From contig JAPOPC010000066.1 in assembly GCA_026713105.1 (NCBI GenBank), positions 1-33,419 of the forward strand: 33,419 nucleotides of DNA, in the 5' to 3' direction. Made by a program: the position numbers and the translations under genes. This DNA comes from Acidimicrobiaceae bacterium. Its GTDB lineage: Bacteria; Actinomycetota; Acidimicrobiia; Acidimicrobiales; Poriferisodalaceae. Below the pieces are notes generated by a model. It saw nothing but the letters and a program-made list of their open reading frames with translations. It did not search any database and was not told the origin of the DNA. Below are positions 1-9,000 of this stretch, one piece after another. Every line of letters begins with the position of its first letter. The stretch's first letter is position 1.

Positions 1-534
1 AACGACAACGCACGCGTAAGGTCAACAGCCACAGGGATCCTCCCGAATCGGGGCAACAAGACACCTCCGATTCTGGGGGATCCCTCCCTATCGAGCCGGG
101 ACCCTCACCGAGCTACTCCACGCGCAAACGCGAAGCGCCGGTTTTCTGACGTGGACAGAGAGAATGTGGGTTTCGAGTTCTTTCGAATGGCGCTCGGTCT
201 CAACGGGTGCGAGATCATTGATGTCCGCACGCAACGCAACGTGGGTGCTGACGCGGTTGATGAACAGGACAACTTCTACGAGCTGAAGGTTTTCGCGGGT
301 CGAGAGCGGGATGATGTGGAGCTCACGGCCTCCGAGGTGCAGCGAGCGCGCACCGCCCAGAGTTTCTTCTTGGTTGTGGTATCCAACATTGAGGGCGATG
401 ACGCGCAGCCAACGGTACGCCTTATTGCCGATCCGCTACAGCGGCTTCAGCCAACTGATCGGGGGACGATCACCCTGTCAGGGGTTGGTGAGCCGGGCAA
501 TACTCTGTACACGTTCGCCTCGATCGCTGACTAG
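1..534 (+). CDS. DUF3883-type C-terminal domain protein, 5' end outside window
   Basis: The reading frame is open from base 1 to the TAG at 532-534, so this is probably the 3' end of a longer gene; the first ATG/GTG-type start inside the window is GTG 151, which would give 127 aa. From that GTG the protein matches my memory of the DUF3883 (NO VEIN C-terminal-like) fold: a helix (VGFEFFRMALGLNG), then G-A-D at residue 34 and Y-E-L-K at 43-46. This G-x-D...E-x-K spacing resembles PD-(D/E)xK nucleases. Next come LTASEVQRA (about 58-66) and a hydrophobic strand FFLVVVSN. DUF3883 domains usually sit at the C terminus of large helicase- or restriction-like proteins. The upstream residues are Pro/Arg/Ser-rich and look like a linker. 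The family call is from recognition, not a search; the open upstream frame is directly visible. Confidence 0.6.
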   Translation, partial: NDNARVRSTATGILPNRGNKTPPILGDPSLSSRDPHRATPRANAKRRFSDVDRENVGFEFFRMALGLNGCEIIDVRTQRNVGADAVDEQDNFYELKVFAGRERDDVELTASEVQRARTAQSFFLVVVSNIEGDDAQPTVRLIADPLQRLQPTDRGTITLSGVGEPGNTLYTFASIAD

Positions 535-787
535 CAATGTACGGGCGGGGCAACGACCGTCAGGACCATCTGGGAAACGAGGTCCCCACGAGAGGCAGCA
601 CAGAGGCGGTGTCTGTCTGCTCGATGTTCCGTTCCAGTCAAACAGGAGTGACCTGTCGGCGCAGCGACTGCGGGGAAGCGGATATTGCTTCGACGCGGCG
701 TTCTTCGCTGCTGCTGCCCGTGTGCGTGTCAGTCCGGCTGCAGTTTGAACCTTCAGCAGCCCGCCATGTGGCTAATCCGTCGCGCTG

Positions 788-822
788 TCAGTCGGCAGCT
801 GGGACTAGGGACTGCGGACTGA
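788..822. terminator. Hairpin between convergent genes, possible terminator
   Basis: TCAGTC-G-GCAG (788-798) pairs with CTGC-G-GACTGA (812-822) around a 13-nt loop, giving ten base pairs with one G-G mismatch. It straddles the stop codon of the DUF222 gene (805-807) and lies between two convergent genes. No T-run follows on either strand, so termination is only a guess from position. Confidence 0.3.
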
Positions 823-2289
823 GGCCGGCGTAGCGATCGGGGCTCGGGCCGGAGGCCCGGCGTTGCGGGGTTCGGGCGGCTGGAGTCGGGGGTGGCCGTC
901 GGGTGGGGTGTGAATCTTGCGTTCGTGGGTGTGAACGTCTCGGTGGCACGGCTCGCAGAGTGAGGCGAGGTTCGGAATCTCGGTGAGGCCGTCGTTTTCG
1001 AAGTAGTCGATGTGGTGCGCTTGGGTGTGCTCAAAGGTGAGTTCGCAGCCGATGCAGCCGCCGTCGCGCACTGCGAGCACGAGCCGTTGGGCGTCGTTGG
1101 CGTTGCGTGTGCGCCCCAGCGCAAGCTGCGACCAGTCGGCCGAGAACATGGCCGGCAGCACCTTGGCGTTCACGCCGTACTCGACGAGCATCTGCGCTGA
1201 CAGGGGAGTGCCGTCGTCGAGGCGGGGGTTGGCGAGCCGGTCGCTGGCGATGTCGTAGTCGGCGATGATGAGCAAGTTGGTTGCAGCGCGCCGGGCGGTT
1301 TCGTTGCCCAGCAGCAGTTCGCACAAGGCATCCGCCGTGAGCTGCGCCCGTGACGGAGCGTCGCCGTCGCCGCTGTCGTCAGGGTTGTCTTCGCCATGGC
1401 GTTGGCGCATCGAGCGCACCGCAGCCTGCAGGGCCGCGCTGAGCTGGCGCCCCGCGACGAAATCGAACTTGCCGCGCAGGTGCCACATGCCGTCGTCGCC
1501 CATCCGCAGTGACGCCGAGCGCTCATGACGCTGCAACGCCAGTTCGGCGTCGATGGGACTGAGATCCTTGGCGGCAGTCTCGGCCGCCAGTTCGTCTGCG
1601 ATCTGCAGGCTGTAATTGGCGAGCGGGTGCCGGGCGATCGTGTCGGAGGGGTACGCCCGGGCAAGTTCCAAGAAGTCGTCTTCGCTGCGGCGGTGCTTCT
1701 TGGGTGCTTCGCGGGCGATCACCTTCGCGTGGGACATATGAATCTCGCCGGCCTGCATCGCGTCGAGCGTGTCGGTGAAGCCCTCTGAGACCAGGCTTTC
1801 GGCCAGGCGGGACTCGGAGCGGGCCTGCGCGCAGTTCATACGAGTCTGGTCACGCAAGACATACGCAGCGGCTTGTGCGCCGTAGCGCGACGTCATCTCG
1901 CCGACCACCGCCAGATAGCGGCCCTCGATGCGGGCGCGCTCGGCTGTCAACTCGACCAGTAGAGCCGTGAGTTCATCAACGTTCAGCGCATCTAGATCGG
2001 CATCGCAACTCGCGGCGTTGCCGCTGACCATCGCGCCGTCATTGGCTTGACCAGCGGCGGTATCGCGCCGCTCGGCATCCTCTGCGGCCGAGATCGCGCC
2101 CAGTGAGCTGTTCCGATGGTCGGCGGAACTGGTGACATCTTCGAAGGGACCGATTTCGCCGCCCGTCCACACCGCTGTTTCATCGGGCCACGCCGACCTG
2201 CCTGGGGGCCATGCAGACCCAGTGTCGACGCCGGCTTCGGGTGTCTCCACAAAGCCAGGAGCGAGTTCTCGCACCACATCGCCGAACAT
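805..2289 (-). CDS. DUF222 / 13E12-repeat HNH endonuclease family protein
   Basis: A 494-aa protein with the usual two-part plan of actinobacterial 13E12 proteins: a helical, Ala/Glu-rich DUF222 region and a C-terminal HNH nuclease. The HNH part, residues about 412-455, has CIGC, the catalytic-type AHHIDYF at about 424-430, an N in IPNLASLC, and CEPCHRDVH, i.e. two CxxC pairs that can bind zinc. A Pro/Arg-rich tail follows. These genes are often multicopy and mobile-like in actinobacteria; the cellular role is unknown. An upstream in-frame ATG at 2328 would add 13 residues. I prefer ATG 2289 because TATGCT lies 6 nt upstream, fitting the leaderless pattern seen elsewhere in the window. No frameshift or stop interrupts it. 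Confidence 0.85.
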   Translation of the reverse strand: MFGDVVRELAPGFVETPEAGVDTGSAWPPGRSAWPDETAVWTGGEIGPFEDVTSSADHRNSSLGAISAAEDAERRDTAAGQANDGAMVSGNAASCDADLDALNVDELTALLVELTAERARIEGRYLAVVGEMTSRYGAQAAAYVLRDQTRMNCAQARSESRLAESLVSEGFTDTLDAMQAGEIHMSHAKVIAREAPKKHRRSEDDFLELARAYPSDTIARHPLANYSLQIADELAAETAAKDLSPIDAELALQRHERSASLRMGDDGMWHLRGKFDFVAGRQLSAALQAAVRSMRQRHGEDNPDDSGDGDAPSRAQLTADALCELLLGNETARRAATNLLIIADYDIASDRLANPRLDDGTPLSAQMLVEYGVNAKVLPAMFSADWSQLALGRTRNANDAQRLVLAVRDGGCIGCELTFEHTQAHHIDYFENDGLTEIPNLASLCEPCHRDVHTHERKIHTPPDGHPRLQPPEPRNAGPPARAPIATPASVRSP

Positions 2290-2295
2290 GAAGAG

Positions 2296-2301
2296 AGCAT
2301 A
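2296..2301 (-). promoter_or_regulatory. -10 box for DUF222/HNH gene, leaderless start
   Basis: On the minus strand TATGCT is followed by 6 nt and ATG (2289). A TTGACA lies only 8 nt upstream of it, too close to be its -35, so this rests on the -10 alone. Confidence 0.4.
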
Positions 2302-2337
2302 CACTCGTTTGTCAACAAAAGCAAACATTCGCGCGCA

Positions 2338-2356
2338 CGAATCTCAGGGAGATTCG
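2338..2356 (-). terminator. Perfect 8-bp inverted repeat between trpS and DUF222 gene
   Basis: CGAATCTC (2338-2345) and GAGATTCG (2349-2356) are exact reverse complements with a 3-nt AGG spacer. It begins 13 nt after the trpS stop. On the minus strand it is followed, after about 10 nt, by a T-rich stretch (TTTGCTTTTG). It could terminate trpS, or be an operator for the gene starting at 2289. Confidence 0.4.
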
Positions 2357-2368
2357 CGATGGGCTCCG

Positions 2369-3370
2369 CTACTTGGGCAAGAAGCCCATCGATTCCTTGG
2401 CGCGAGCCAGGGTGACGCACGCCACGGCCTCGGCCTTGTCGGCACCGGCGGCGATGATGCGGGCGAGTCCGGCGGGGTCTGCATCGAGCTCGGCCCTTCT
2501 AGCGGCTATGGGCTCGAGCATGGCGACGACCGCGTCGGCAGTGTCGGACTTGAGGGCTCCGTATTGGCTGTAGCCCGCTGCAGAGTCGGCGGGGCTGCGA
2601 CCTGTGGCAGCGCCCAGGATCGACAGCAGGTTCGACACGCCGGGCTTGTTGTCGGGGTCGTATCGCACCTCGCTTTCCGAGTCGGTCACCGCCCGCGCGA
2701 ACTTGCGTGCAATGTCGGCAGGGTCGTCGAAGATGCCCACCGAGCCTTGGGGGCTCTCGGCAGACTTGGACATCTTGGCAGTGGGGTTCTGCAGGTCCAT
2801 CACACGTGCGCCGACCGTCGGAATCGCAGCCTCAGGAATCACGAACGTGTCGCCGTAGCGGCTGTTGAACCGTTGTGCCACGTCACGGGTCAGCTCGAGG
2901 TGCTGGCGCTGGTCGTCGCCCACCGGCACCCGGTCGGCGTCGTAGATCAGGATGTCTGCCGCCATCAGCGCCGGGTACGTGAACAGGCCCGCGGAGACAT
3001 GGTCGCCGCCGTGGTCGCCTCCCTCGGTACGGGCCGACTTGTCCTTGAACTGGGTCATCCGGCGTAGCTCACCGAGCGACACCGTGCACTCGAGCAGCCA
3101 CGACAGCTCGGTGTGCTGGGGGACGTGGCTCTGGACGAACAGCGTGCAGACGTCGGGGTCGAGGCCGACCGAGATCAGCGTGGCCATCGTGCCAAGCGTC
3201 GCAGCGCGTAGTTGCTGCGGATCCTGCTGGATGGTCACCGCATGCAGGTCGACGGCGCAATAGAACGCGTCGGCATCGTGCTGGTCGATCGCCCATTGGC
3301 GCAGCGCCCCGAGATAGTTGCCGAGGTGTACGTCGCCGGTGGGCTGGATGCCCGAGAGCACTCGTGTCAT
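2369..3370 (-). CDS. trpS: Tryptophan--tRNA ligase (TrpRS)
   Basis: This is cytoplasmic class Ic aminoacyl-tRNA synthetase, charging tRNA-Trp with ATP and tryptophan. The protein is 333 aa, normal for bacterial TrpRS. The N terminus MTRVLSGIQPTG leads into the HIGH-type motif HLGN at residues 15-18, and the KMSKS loop is intact at residues 199-203 (AKMSKSAE). The open frame continues upstream of the chosen ATG, but that part is Arg/Pro-rich shadow sequence; ATG 3370 is the family start and has TACCGT 8 nt upstream. It is transcribed divergently from scpA, with about 140 bp between starts, and ends upstream of a hairpin. Confidence 0.97.
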   Translation of the reverse strand: MTRVLSGIQPTGDVHLGNYLGALRQWAIDQHDADAFYCAVDLHAVTIQQDPQQLRAATLGTMATLISVGLDPDVCTLFVQSHVPQHTELSWLLECTVSLGELRRMTQFKDKSARTEGGDHGGDHVSAGLFTYPALMAADILIYDADRVPVGDDQRQHLELTRDVAQRFNSRYGDTFVIPEAAIPTVGARVMDLQNPTAKMSKSAESPQGSVGIFDDPADIARKFARAVTDSESEVRYDPDNKPGVSNLLSILGAATGRSPADSAAGYSQYGALKSDTADAVVAMLEPIAARRAELDADPAGLARIIAAGADKAEAVACVTLARAKESMGFLPK

Positions 3371-3378
3371 GGCGCCTG

Positions 3379-3384
3379 ACGGTA
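3379..3384 (-). promoter_or_regulatory. -10 box TACCGT for trpS, leaderless start
   Basis: On the minus strand TACCGT is followed by 8 nt and the trpS ATG. There is no room for a Shine-Dalgarno site, so the transcript would begin at or next to the start codon. Confidence 0.5.
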
Positions 3385-3496
3385 CCGGAACGGTGTTCGC
3401 CGACCGCAAAGAATTCGGCGGGCCGGGCCTGCCAACCTCACAAGAGACGTCGGTGGCAATCCGGCAAATATCCCAAGCGGTCACCACATGCCGCGG

Positions 3497-3502
3497 TACC
3501 TT
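3497..3502 (+). promoter_or_regulatory. -10 box TACCTT for scpA, leaderless start
   Basis: TACCTT ends 8 nt before GTG 3511. No convincing -35 is seen 16-18 nt upstream. It would drive the scpA-scpB-rluB unit. Confidence 0.5.
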
Positions 3503-3510
3503 CGGACCGC

Positions 3511-4359
3511 GTGACCCACGAGGTGCACACCGAGGCCTTTGCCGGCCCGCTGGATGTGCTGGTGAAATTGGTTGTCTCCCAGGAGGTGGACATCTGGGAG
3601 GTGTCGTTGACGCGCCTGGTCGACGACTTCGTCGCCGTAATGGCCGCCATGGACGATGACCACCCCGAACACGAGCGGGAAATATTGGGGGACGCTGTCG
3701 GCCACACCGTCGGCGACGGCAGGATCGACATCGACGCTGCCAGCGAGTTCGCCCTGCTGGCTGCGACCCTGATCGAGCTGAAGTCCCGCCGGCTGCTGCC
3801 CGCCCCGCCGGTCGAATTGGACCTGGAGGAGGAACTGGCGGCGTACGGACTGCGAGACACCGCATTTGCGCGGCTGGTCGAGGGTCGCACGTTCGGGGCA
3901 GCCGCGAGCCTGATGCGTGAACGCTGGGATGCCGCAGCGCTGCGGTGGCCCCGTAGCGCGGGTCCCCCCGAGTCTTTCTTGGCATTCGCACCGGATCTGC
4001 TCACAGGCGCGTCTCGAGATGACCTTGCCGCAGCGATGGAACGGGTGCTTGCGCCGCGGCCGGTACCGCAGGTCGACCTCAGTCACCTGAGGGCCGCCGG
4101 CATCACGGTGGACGAGGCGGCTGCAAAGCTCGTCGATCGACTCGCATCCATGGGCTCGGCGACGTTCCGTGAGCTCACCAGCGAGATCACCGAGCGCGTC
4201 GTCGTGGTGGTGTTTTTCTTGGCAGTGCTCGAGCTGTTCGGATCGGGGCTTGTCGAGCTGACGCAAGCTGAGCGCTTCGGCGACATCGGTGTGGAATGGA
4301 TCGGCGAGGGCGTGGCGCTGCCGTCTTCGGTCGGGGGTTATGGGGAAGACGCCGCGTGA
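3511..4359 (+). CDS. scpA: Segregation and condensation protein A (kleisin)
   Basis: ScpA is the kleisin subunit that joins SMC heads and ScpB into the bacterial condensin, acting on the nucleoid. The 282-aa protein starts with the family signature FAGPLDVLVKLV at about residues 10-21. It continues with VDIWEVSLTRLVDDF, and ELKSRRLLP at about 90-98. The C-terminal winged helix (about 200-270) contains TFRELTSEITERVVVVVFFLAVLELF. GTG 3511 is the start that places the conserved N terminus correctly and follows a -10 box by 8 nt. The stop overlaps the scpB start as GTGA. The frame is open further upstream but without family residues. Confidence 0.95.
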   Translation: MTHEVHTEAFAGPLDVLVKLVVSQEVDIWEVSLTRLVDDFVAVMAAMDDDHPEHEREILGDAVGHTVGDGRIDIDAASEFALLAATLIELKSRRLLPAPPVELDLEEELAAYGLRDTAFARLVEGRTFGAAASLMRERWDAAALRWPRSAGPPESFLAFAPDLLTGASRDDLAAAMERVLAPRPVPQVDLSHLRAAGITVDEAAAKLVDRLASMGSATFRELTSEITERVVVVVFFLAVLELFGSGLVELTQAERFGDIGVEWIGEGVALPSSVGGYGEDAA

Positions 4360-5189
4360 ACGGCACGCTCCCGCCGTCCGGCGCCGCGCGCAGCCTGAGA
4401 TTGGTCAGCGACGAGGGTCGTACCGTCGTCGAGCCTCGCGATGCTCCAGCCGATCCGGCCGCTGCACCTCCGGCCCATTCATCGGCCCATCCACCGGCCC
4501 ATCCATCGATCCCCGCCAACGAAGGCACGCGCAACGGCGCATCGGAGACGCACAACGGCCTCGCAGACATCACCGCCGAATCCGGGGACGAAGACCCGCA
4601 GTTCGACGGGTCACGATCGGTCGATGACAGCGAGCTGTATGCGGCCATCGAAGCGGTGCTGATGGTCGCGACCGAACCGGTGCCCGCTGAGCTGCTGGCA
4701 GGGGTGACCGGTGCACCCGCGGCATCCGTCCAGACGATCTGCAACGAGCTCGCTCGGGAGTATGCGAACGCCGAGCGGGGCTTCACCCTGATGCAGGTGG
4801 CTGGCGGATACCAGCTCCAGACCGCCGCAGCGGTCGCCGAATTTGTCGAGCGCTTCGTGGGGACTCGCCGGTCGGCCCGCCTGTCCGCGGCAGCGATGGA
4901 AACCCTGGCCGTGGTGGCGTACAAGCAGCCGATCTCGCGAGCGCAGATCAGCGCCATCCGGGGCGTCAACGCCGACGGTGTCGTCCGCACGCTGGCGGAC
5001 CAAGGCTACATCGTCGAGGTCGCGCGCGATCGGGGTCCGGGCAACGCTGCCCTGCTCGGCACGACGTCTGCCTTCCTGGAGCGCCTGAGTCTCGACAGCC
5101 TCGACGAACTGCCGTCGTTGGCGGAGCTACGCGTCGACCCCGATGCGGTGGAGGCCATGGACCGCCTGGTGGCTTCCAAACCCGATTAG
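4356..5189 (+). CDS. scpB: Segregation and condensation protein B
   Basis: ScpB is the winged-helix partner that binds ScpA in the SMC complex. The protein is 277 aa, longer than the usual roughly 200. The first about 90 residues are Ala/Pro/His/Glu-rich and probably disordered. The family core starts at about residue 90 (ELYAAIEAVLMVATEPV) and includes LSAAAMETLAVVAYKQPISRAQI and the conserved IRGVNADGVVRTL. GTG 4356 overlaps the scpA TGA by 4 bp, which indicates translational coupling and decides the start. Within the extension, a 12-bp unit is repeated three times. Function is assigned by family; the extension is of unknown role. Confidence 0.94.
   Translation: MNGTLPPSGAARSLRLVSDEGRTVVEPRDAPADPAAAPPAHSSAHPPAHPSIPANEGTRNGASETHNGLADITAESGDEDPQFDGSRSVDDSELYAAIEAVLMVATEPVPAELLAGVTGAPAASVQTICNELAREYANAERGFTLMQVAGGYQLQTAAAVAEFVERFVGTRRSARLSAAAMETLAVVAYKQPISRAQISAIRGVNADGVVRTLADQGYIVEVARDRGPGNAALLGTTSAFLERLSLDSLDELPSLAELRVDPDAVEAMDRLVASKPD
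4471..4506 (+). repeat. Three 12-bp tandem repeats inside scpB
   Basis: Three copies of CGGCCCATYCAY occur head to tail, with changes only at two pyrimidine positions. They encode Ala-His-(Ser/Pro)-(Ser/Pro) units in the probably disordered N-terminal extension of ScpB. This looks like slippage-driven repeat growth. Confidence 0.8.
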
Positions 5190-5194
5190 ACGAT

Positions 5195-5932
5195 GTGACC
5201 CCCACGGACGGGCCGGGCACGCAAGCCGAGCGACTGCACAAGGTCATGGCCCGTGCCGGTGTTGCGAGCCGTCGCACGTGCGAGGAGCTGATCGCCGCGG
5301 AGCGCGTCACAGTCAACGGCACGACCGCCCGGATCGGGGATCGCGCAGGCCCGGCTGACCGGATCGAGGTCGACGGTGCGATCGTCACGTGGGACGCGGC
5401 GACCGTTCACTACCTGGTGAACAAGCCGCGTGGCGTGCTGAGCGCAGCTTCCGATGACCGGGGAAGGCGCTGCGTGACCGATCTGGTCCCCGCAGCAGTG
5501 CGCATCTACCCGGTCGGGCGGCTGGACGCCGACTCTGAAGGGCTGATCATCGTGACCAACGACGGCGAGCTGACCCACCGGCTGACGCATCCGTCATGGG
5601 GAGTCGCCAAGGAGTATCTCGCTCACGTGGACGGGGTGCCGTCGCGCGGCGCACTGGCACAGCTGCGAGCTGGCGTCGAGCTCGACGACGGCCCGACGGC
5701 GCCGGCCGTGGTGTCGATGCCGCAGCCGTCGGTGCTGCGCATCGTGATACGTGAGGGGCGCAACCGTCAGGTCAGGCGGATGTGCGATGCCGTGGGACAT
5801 CAGGTGCTGCGTCTGGTGCGCACCAGAATCGGCCCCCTCTCCGATCCCGCCCTGCCCCCCGGCGGGCACCGGCGGCTCACCGACGACGAGATCCGTGAGC
5901 TGCACCGCGCCGCGCAGCGGCGCGGCGGTTGA
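5195..5932 (+). CDS. rluB: Pseudouridine synthase, RsuA/RluB family
   Basis: This protein isomerises uridine to pseudouridine in rRNA. Of 245 aa, the first about 65 residues are an S4 RNA-binding domain (RLHKVMARAGVASRRTCEELI). The catalytic domain has the family motif GRLDADSEGLI with the catalytic Asp at residue 111, then NDGELTHRLTHPS and the C-terminal EGRNRQVRRM. GTG 5195 lies 5 nt after the scpB stop, matching the common scpA-scpB-rluB order of Gram-positive genomes. Specificity (RluB, 23S, versus RsuA, 16S) is inferred from that neighbourhood. A GC-rich hairpin follows the stop. Confidence 0.93.
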   Translation: MTPTDGPGTQAERLHKVMARAGVASRRTCEELIAAERVTVNGTTARIGDRAGPADRIEVDGAIVTWDAATVHYLVNKPRGVLSAASDDRGRRCVTDLVPAAVRIYPVGRLDADSEGLIIVTNDGELTHRLTHPSWGVAKEYLAHVDGVPSRGALAQLRAGVELDDGPTAPAVVSMPQPSVLRIVIREGRNRQVRRMCDAVGHQVLRLVRTRIGPLSDPALPPGGHRRLTDDEIRELHRAAQRRGG

Positions 5933-5940
5933 TGTTGGCC

Positions 5941-5959
5941 GCGCAGCAGTGCGCTGCGC
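5941..5959 (+). terminator. GC-rich hairpin after rluB
   Basis: GCGCAGC (5941-5947) pairs perfectly with GCTGCGC (5953-5959) around a 5-nt loop, 8 nt after the rluB stop. No T-tract follows. It may end the scpAB-rluB transcript. Confidence 0.4.
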
Positions 5960-6044
5960 TGGCGGCGACGCAAGGTGCGTTCGGCGTCATCGCTGTGCCA
6001 TAGGCAGCGACCACAATGGACGTAACGCACGGAGGGCCTTTGGC

Positions 6045-6089
6045 ATGACCGACGCGAATTGCTGCCAGTACACGGGAGCACGAAGATGA
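6045..6089 (+). CDS. 14-codon upstream ORF ahead of the indolepyruvate oxidoreductase gene
   Basis: ATG 6045 is preceded, 8 nt away, by GGAGGG (6031-6036), a better ribosome site than that of many genes here. It encodes MTDANCCQYTGARR and stops at TGA 6087-6089, which overlaps the next gene's ATG (6086-6088) as ATGA. It could be a leader peptide coupled to translation of the oxidoreductase. The adjacent Cys codons recall cysteine-sensing leader peptides, but that is speculation. Such a short ORF can also arise by chance. Confidence 0.35.
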   Translation: MTDANCCQYTGARR

Positions 6090-9000
6090 GCCTCGCTGAG
6101 ACGTACCGGCTGTCGGGGCGCTACACCGACGACAGCGGCACCACGTTCATGACCGGGCTGCAGGCGCTGGCTCGCCTGCCGATCGAACAGCTGCGGGCCG
6201 ACCGGCGCGCCGGGCTGCGCACGGCCGCCTTCGTTTCGGGCTACCCGGGTTCGCCCCTCGGCGGGTATGACGCCGCAGTCGAGGCGGCCCGCAGCGCAAC
6301 CGATCTGCCGATCGTCCATTCGCCGGCTGTCAATGAGGAGCAGGCCGCGACCGCTGTCATGGGCAGCCAGTTGGCCACCAGCCGGCCCGATGCCACCTAC
6401 GACGGCGTGCTCGGGTTGTGGTACGCGAAGGCGCCCGGCGTGGACCGCGCTACCGACGCGCTGCGCCATGCGGTGTTCGCCGGCGCTGATCCGTACGGCG
6501 GCGCAGTCGCCATCGCCGGCGACGACCCCGCCGCCAAGAGCTCGACGATCCCCTCGAGCTCTGCCGGGTCGATGGCTGACCTGCACATCCCGGTGCTCTA
6601 TCCGGGTACGCCTGCCGAAGCGCTCGACCTGGGCCGCCACGCGATTGCGATGTCTCGGACGACGGGGCTGTGGACCGGCCTCAAGATCGTGGCCGATGTG
6701 GCAGACGGCGCCGCGACGGTGCTGCTGGATCCCGACAGGTTCGACCCGGTCATCCCGCTGGTCGACGGCGAGCTGTACCGCCACCGGCCCGACGGCTATC
6801 TCCTGACGCCCCACACGGTCGACATCGAGCGCGAGATCGTCGAAGTCCGCTACGAGCTGGCCATTGCGTATGCGGCGGCCAACTACCTAAACGACGCCAC
6901 CGTCGACCCGCCCGATGCCTGGATTGCGGTCGTGGCGTCGGGCATTACCTACCGCGAGGTTCGCGAGGCGCTGCGGCGTCTGGGCCTCGGCAGCGACGAA
7001 TCGATTCGAGACGCCGGTGTGCGGCTCGTGCGGATGGGCATGCCCATCCCGTTCAGCGCCGAACGGGCCCGCCACTTCGCTCGTGGTGTCACGGAGATCT
7101 TCGTGATCGAGGAGAAGAGCCCCAACATCGAATCGCTGCTGAAGGACGCCCTGTACAACCAGTCGCACCATCCCCGCATCGTCGGCAAGACCGACGAGAA
7201 CGACCGGTCGCTGCTCGCCTCGTTCGGCGCGCTGACCGCTGACGACTTCATCGAGCCGTTGCGCAGGCGACTGGAGATTCGCATCGGTGACCGGCTGGTG
7301 CCCGCCCGCCCCGAACGCCTGCGCATCGAGCTGCCGTTGGCGCTGCCGCCCGAACAGAGCCGCTCGCCGTATTTCTGTTCCGGTTGCCCGCACAATCGTT
7401 CCACCGAGGTGCCCGACGGCGCCGTGGTCGGTGCCGGCATCGGCTGCCACACCATGGCGCTGTTCATGGATCCTGAGCGAGTCGGCGACATCGTGAGCGT
7501 GACGTGCATGGGCCAGGAGGGCACGCAGTGGATCGGCATGTCGCCGTTCGTGGAGACCCAGCACATCTTCCAGAACCTGGGCGACGGCACCTATTTCCAC
7601 AGCGGGCAGCTGGCGATCGCTGGCGCCGTGGCCTCGGGCACCAACATCACTTACAAGCTCCTGTGGAACCGAGCCGTCGCGATGACGGGCGGGCAGGATC
7701 CCGCCGGTCAGCTGGAGGTACCCGAGGTGGCAGCCGGGCTGCTCGCGGATGGCGTAGCCAAGGTGCTCATCACCACTGATGACCCCACGGCATACCGGAG
7801 CCGTGCCCTGCCTTCGGGCGTCGAGGTCTGGCACCGCGATCGTCTGATTGAAGCTCAGGAGATGCTCGCCGGCATCGACGGCGTCACCGTGCTGATCCAC
7901 GATCAGCAGTGCGCGGCCGAGGCGCGGCGGGCCCGCAAGCGAGGCACCCAGCCCACGCCTGCCAAGCGAGTGGTGATCAACGAGCGAATCTGCGAGGGCT
8001 GTGGCGACTGCGGCGCCAAGAGCAATTGCCTGTCGGTGCAGCCCGTCGACACGTTCTTCGGCCGCAAGACCCGCATTGACCAGACGTCATGCAACTTGGA
8101 CTATTCGTGTCTGGACGGCGACTGCCCGTCGTTCATGACGGTCAGCGAGCCCGGGCCATTGCGCACGGCAGTACGCGAGATGCTGGCGCCGCTGCGACGC
8201 ACCCGCACGCCCGCAGCCAGTGATGGATCGGAGGATGCTGTCAGGCCCGAGCCGCCTGATGAGCTTCCCGATCCGGTGCCGCTGGTGGGTCCCGATGAGG
8301 TGTCGGTGCGCATGTGCGGGATCGGCGGGACCGGCGTCGTGACGGTGAACCAGGTGCTCGGCACAGCGGCGATGTTCGACGGCTTCGAGGTGCGAGGTCT
8401 CGATCAGATCGGGCTGTCGCAGAAGGCGGGAACAGTCGTGGGTGATCTGCGGCTGAGGCGGATCGGCGGGCCGGCAACGGCACGCCTCGGCAGCGGCCAA
8501 GCCGACGTCATCGTGGCCTTCGATCTGCTCGTCGCGGCATCGGCGGCGGGCCTCGATGTTGCCGACCCCAACCGGACGATGGTGGTCGGTTCGACGTCGC
8601 CGACGCCGACCGGCGCCATGGTTGCCGATCCGGGCATCGACATGCCGGCGACCCAGGATCTGCTCGACCGGGTGGCTGCGGTCACCCTCGAAGGCAGCCG
8701 GCACTGGGCCGATGTCGCTTCGCTCGTGACGGCGCTCTGCGGTTCTGCGGTGAGCGCGAACGTCTTCGTGGTCGGCATGGCCGTCCAGGCGGGTGCATTG
8801 CCGATCACACCGGCCAGCGTGGAGTCCGCCATCGAGCTGAACGGCGTGGCCGTCGCGCAGAACATCGTTGCGTTCCGTTGGGGTCGGGCGATGATCTGTG
8901 ATCCCGCGATGGTGACGGCGGCTGCGGAGCAGTACACGGCCGCTGCAGCAGACCGCGGTACCACCGCCTCCGCGTGGGCCGATGCGCGCAGTGTCGGTGA

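Noticed and set aside
2132..3067. A 311-codon plus-strand frame
   Set aside because: It overlaps trpS and the DUF222 gene in antisense, with no motifs.
3371..3991. A long N-terminal extension of TrpRS
   Set aside because: The extra 207 codons are Arg/Pro-rich antisense of scpA; the family N terminus starts at 3370.
4471..4506. Short repeats as a CRISPR-like array
   Set aside because: There are three 12-bp contiguous units without spacers, in frame inside scpB. No CRISPR array is present in the window.
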